Below are positions 4,999 to 5,501 of a DNA stretch of 5,501 nt, piece by piece. Numbering within the stretch: the first letter of the stretch is position 1; every line of letters begins with the position of its first letter. The notes beneath the pieces were generated by a model. It saw only the letters and a list, made by a program, of their open reading frames with translations, was not told the origin of the DNA and searched no databases. The DNA is taken from positions 1 to 5,501 of the forward strand of contig CAJTYO010000104.1 in NCBI GenBank assembly GCA_910584045.1, written 5' to 3'. Made by a program: the position numbers and the translations under genes. Source of the stretch: an uncultured Oscillospiraceae bacterium. Lineage in GTDB: Bacteria; Bacillota; Clostridia; Oscillospirales; Oscillospiraceae.

Positions 4999-5384
4999 GG
5001 TCCATCCCTCCTGTTCTTGGACGTCCGTTTGGTGATACGGTCAATAAACTCCTGCCACTCCTCGTCAGTGGCATCCACCTCCTTGGCGGTGCGCAGAGCG
5101 GCGCGGACGATGTCCCGCTCCATGATATACTCCGGCAGGTCTGCCGGGACCTTCATTTTTTGGGACGCGGCTGCCAGATCCAGAAACAGCTCCCGCTCCT
5201 CTTTGCTCAGATGCAGTTCCTCTGCCAGCCTGTCCAGATGTTCCTTGGCCGGCGCAGGTTTACGGTCTGTTTCGATGATGCTCATATATACGGGAGACAG
5301 GCCCAGCCGCGCGGCCAGCCCCCGGAGGGAAATTCCCAGCGCCATCCGCTTCTGGCGGACAAAGGCGCCGAATGTCTGATTCAT
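4995..5384 (-). CDS. XRE-family transcriptional regulator (probable element repressor), 129 aa
   Basis: An N-terminal Cro/C1-type helix-turn-helix covers about residues 7-62: 'VRQKRMALGISLRGLAARLGL' supplies the first helices, and 'SPVYMSIIETDRKPAP' (30-45) is the recognition helix and following turn typical of XRE proteins. Residues 84-118 form a charged helical tail containing 'ATDEEWQEFID', a motif I associate with XRE partners of ImmA-like peptidases in Clostridia. The ribosome site GGGGG is 8 nt upstream. An overlapping ATG 7 nt earlier is in another frame. The gene follows its own promoter with an inverted-repeat operator just after the expected start site, pointing to autorepression. 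It probably holds mobile-element genes off until ImmA inactivates it. The regulatory target beyond its own promoter is not shown by the sequence. Confidence 0.9.
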   Translation of the reverse strand: MNQTFGAFVRQKRMALGISLRGLAARLGLSPVYMSIIETDRKPAPAKEHLDRLAEELHLSKEERELFLDLAAASQKMKVPADLPEYIMERDIVRAALRTAKEVDATDEEWQEFIDRITKRTSKNRRDGP

Positions 5385-5402
5385 TTTGCATACCCCCTTT
5401 AT

Positions 5403-5422
5403 CGTTTACCCGGTAGTAAACG
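5403..5422 (-). promoter_or_regulatory. Inverted-repeat operator in the XRE promoter region
   Basis: CGTTTAC (5403-5409) and GTAAACG (5416-5422) form a perfect 7-bp inverted repeat with a 6-bp spacer. This is a typical size for a dimeric Cro/C1-type repressor site. It lies just downstream of the predicted start site (about 5426) and 19 nt before the XRE ATG, so bound protein would block early transcription. I found no second copy elsewhere in the window. Confidence 0.65.
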
Positions 5423-5432
5423 GCTTGACCAT

Positions 5433-5461
5433 AGTATATCGTGTCTTTGTTCGATTGGCAA
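5433..5461 (-). promoter_or_regulatory. Sigma-A promoter of the XRE-immA-zinc ribbon operon
   Basis: The minus strand has TTGCCA (5456-5461), a 17-nt spacer and TATACT (5433-5438), near-consensus boxes at ideal spacing. The predicted transcription start is near 5426, leaving a leader of about 42 nt before the XRE start. Confidence 0.8.
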
Positions 5462-5467
5462 GAGGGC

Positions 5468-5500
5468 AAAAATGAGGTGTCCCCAGTTGGGAACACCTCA
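5468..5500 (-). terminator. Intrinsic terminator of an upstream gene outside the window
   Basis: TGAGGTGTCCCC (5473-5484) pairs with GGGAACACCTCA (5489-5500) over 12 positions, one a G-U pair in the minus-strand RNA, around a 4-nt loop. The minus strand continues with TTTTT (5468-5472). It insulates the XRE promoter from whatever minus-strand gene lies beyond 5501. Confidence 0.85.
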
Positions 5501-5501
5501 C

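Noticed and set aside
4327..5379. 350-aa open frame on the plus strand
   Set aside because: It is the antisense shadow of immA and the XRE gene, both of which have clear domains, ribosome sites and coupling.
1..5501. CRISPR array, tRNA, rRNA or insertion-sequence ends
   Set aside because: I saw no regularly spaced repeats, no tRNA-like cloverleaf, no rRNA stretches and no transposase with terminal inverted repeats. No attachment-site core for the serine recombinase can be identified within the window.

Overview
The window looks like the regulatory and recombination end of an integrative mobile element from a GC-rich gut Clostridia (Oscillospiraceae/Ruminococcaceae-like). This placement is inference. 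It rests on the strong AAGGAGG-type ribosome sites, the sigma-A-type promoters, the MazF that closely resembles Bacillus MazF, and the gene set: tandem serine recombinases, a sigma-like helix-turn-helix protein, and an XRE/ImmA pair. Every gene I can support is on the minus strand, so transcription runs from high to low coordinates. The long plus-strand reading frames are shadows of these genes.

Layout in the direction of transcription. A terminator of an unseen upstream gene (5468-5500) is followed by a clear promoter (5433-5461) and an inverted-repeat operator (5403-5422). These lead into an operon of three genes: an XRE-family repressor (4995-5384), an ImmA/IrrE metallopeptidase overlapping it by 4 nt (4396-4998), and a small two-CxxC zinc-ribbon protein (4131-4349). 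The transcript then crosses a structured 172-nt tail and meets a strong intrinsic terminator (3913-3958). Beyond it lies a sigma-like regulator (3218-3772) with an elaborate leader: a hairpin over a leader-peptide ribosome site, a 14-codon leader ORF, and an 18-of-19 bp hairpin that buries the regulator's own Shine-Dalgarno sequence.

Next is a 568-base stretch without a convincing gene (2650-3217). It holds a well-formed promoter (3004-3032) and about 330 nt of stem-rich sequence ending in a terminator-like stem just before a MazF-type endoribonuclease (2275-2649). MazF has no recognisable MazE partner. Then come a 51-aa SHOCT-like protein (2013-2168), a full-length large serine recombinase (312-1901), and, joined to it by TAATG, the start of a second recombinase-family protein (1-312, running off the window) that lacks the catalytic serine domain.

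A plausible reading is that the XRE/ImmA pair senses stress and controls the element, as ImmR/ImmA does in ICEBs1. The sigma-like protein would be a conditionally translated activator, and the recombinases would integrate and excise the element. The two points most worth testing are the stacked attenuator-like leader in front of the sigma-like gene, and the promoter / structured RNA / terminator / MazF layout, which recalls type III toxin-antitoxin loci.
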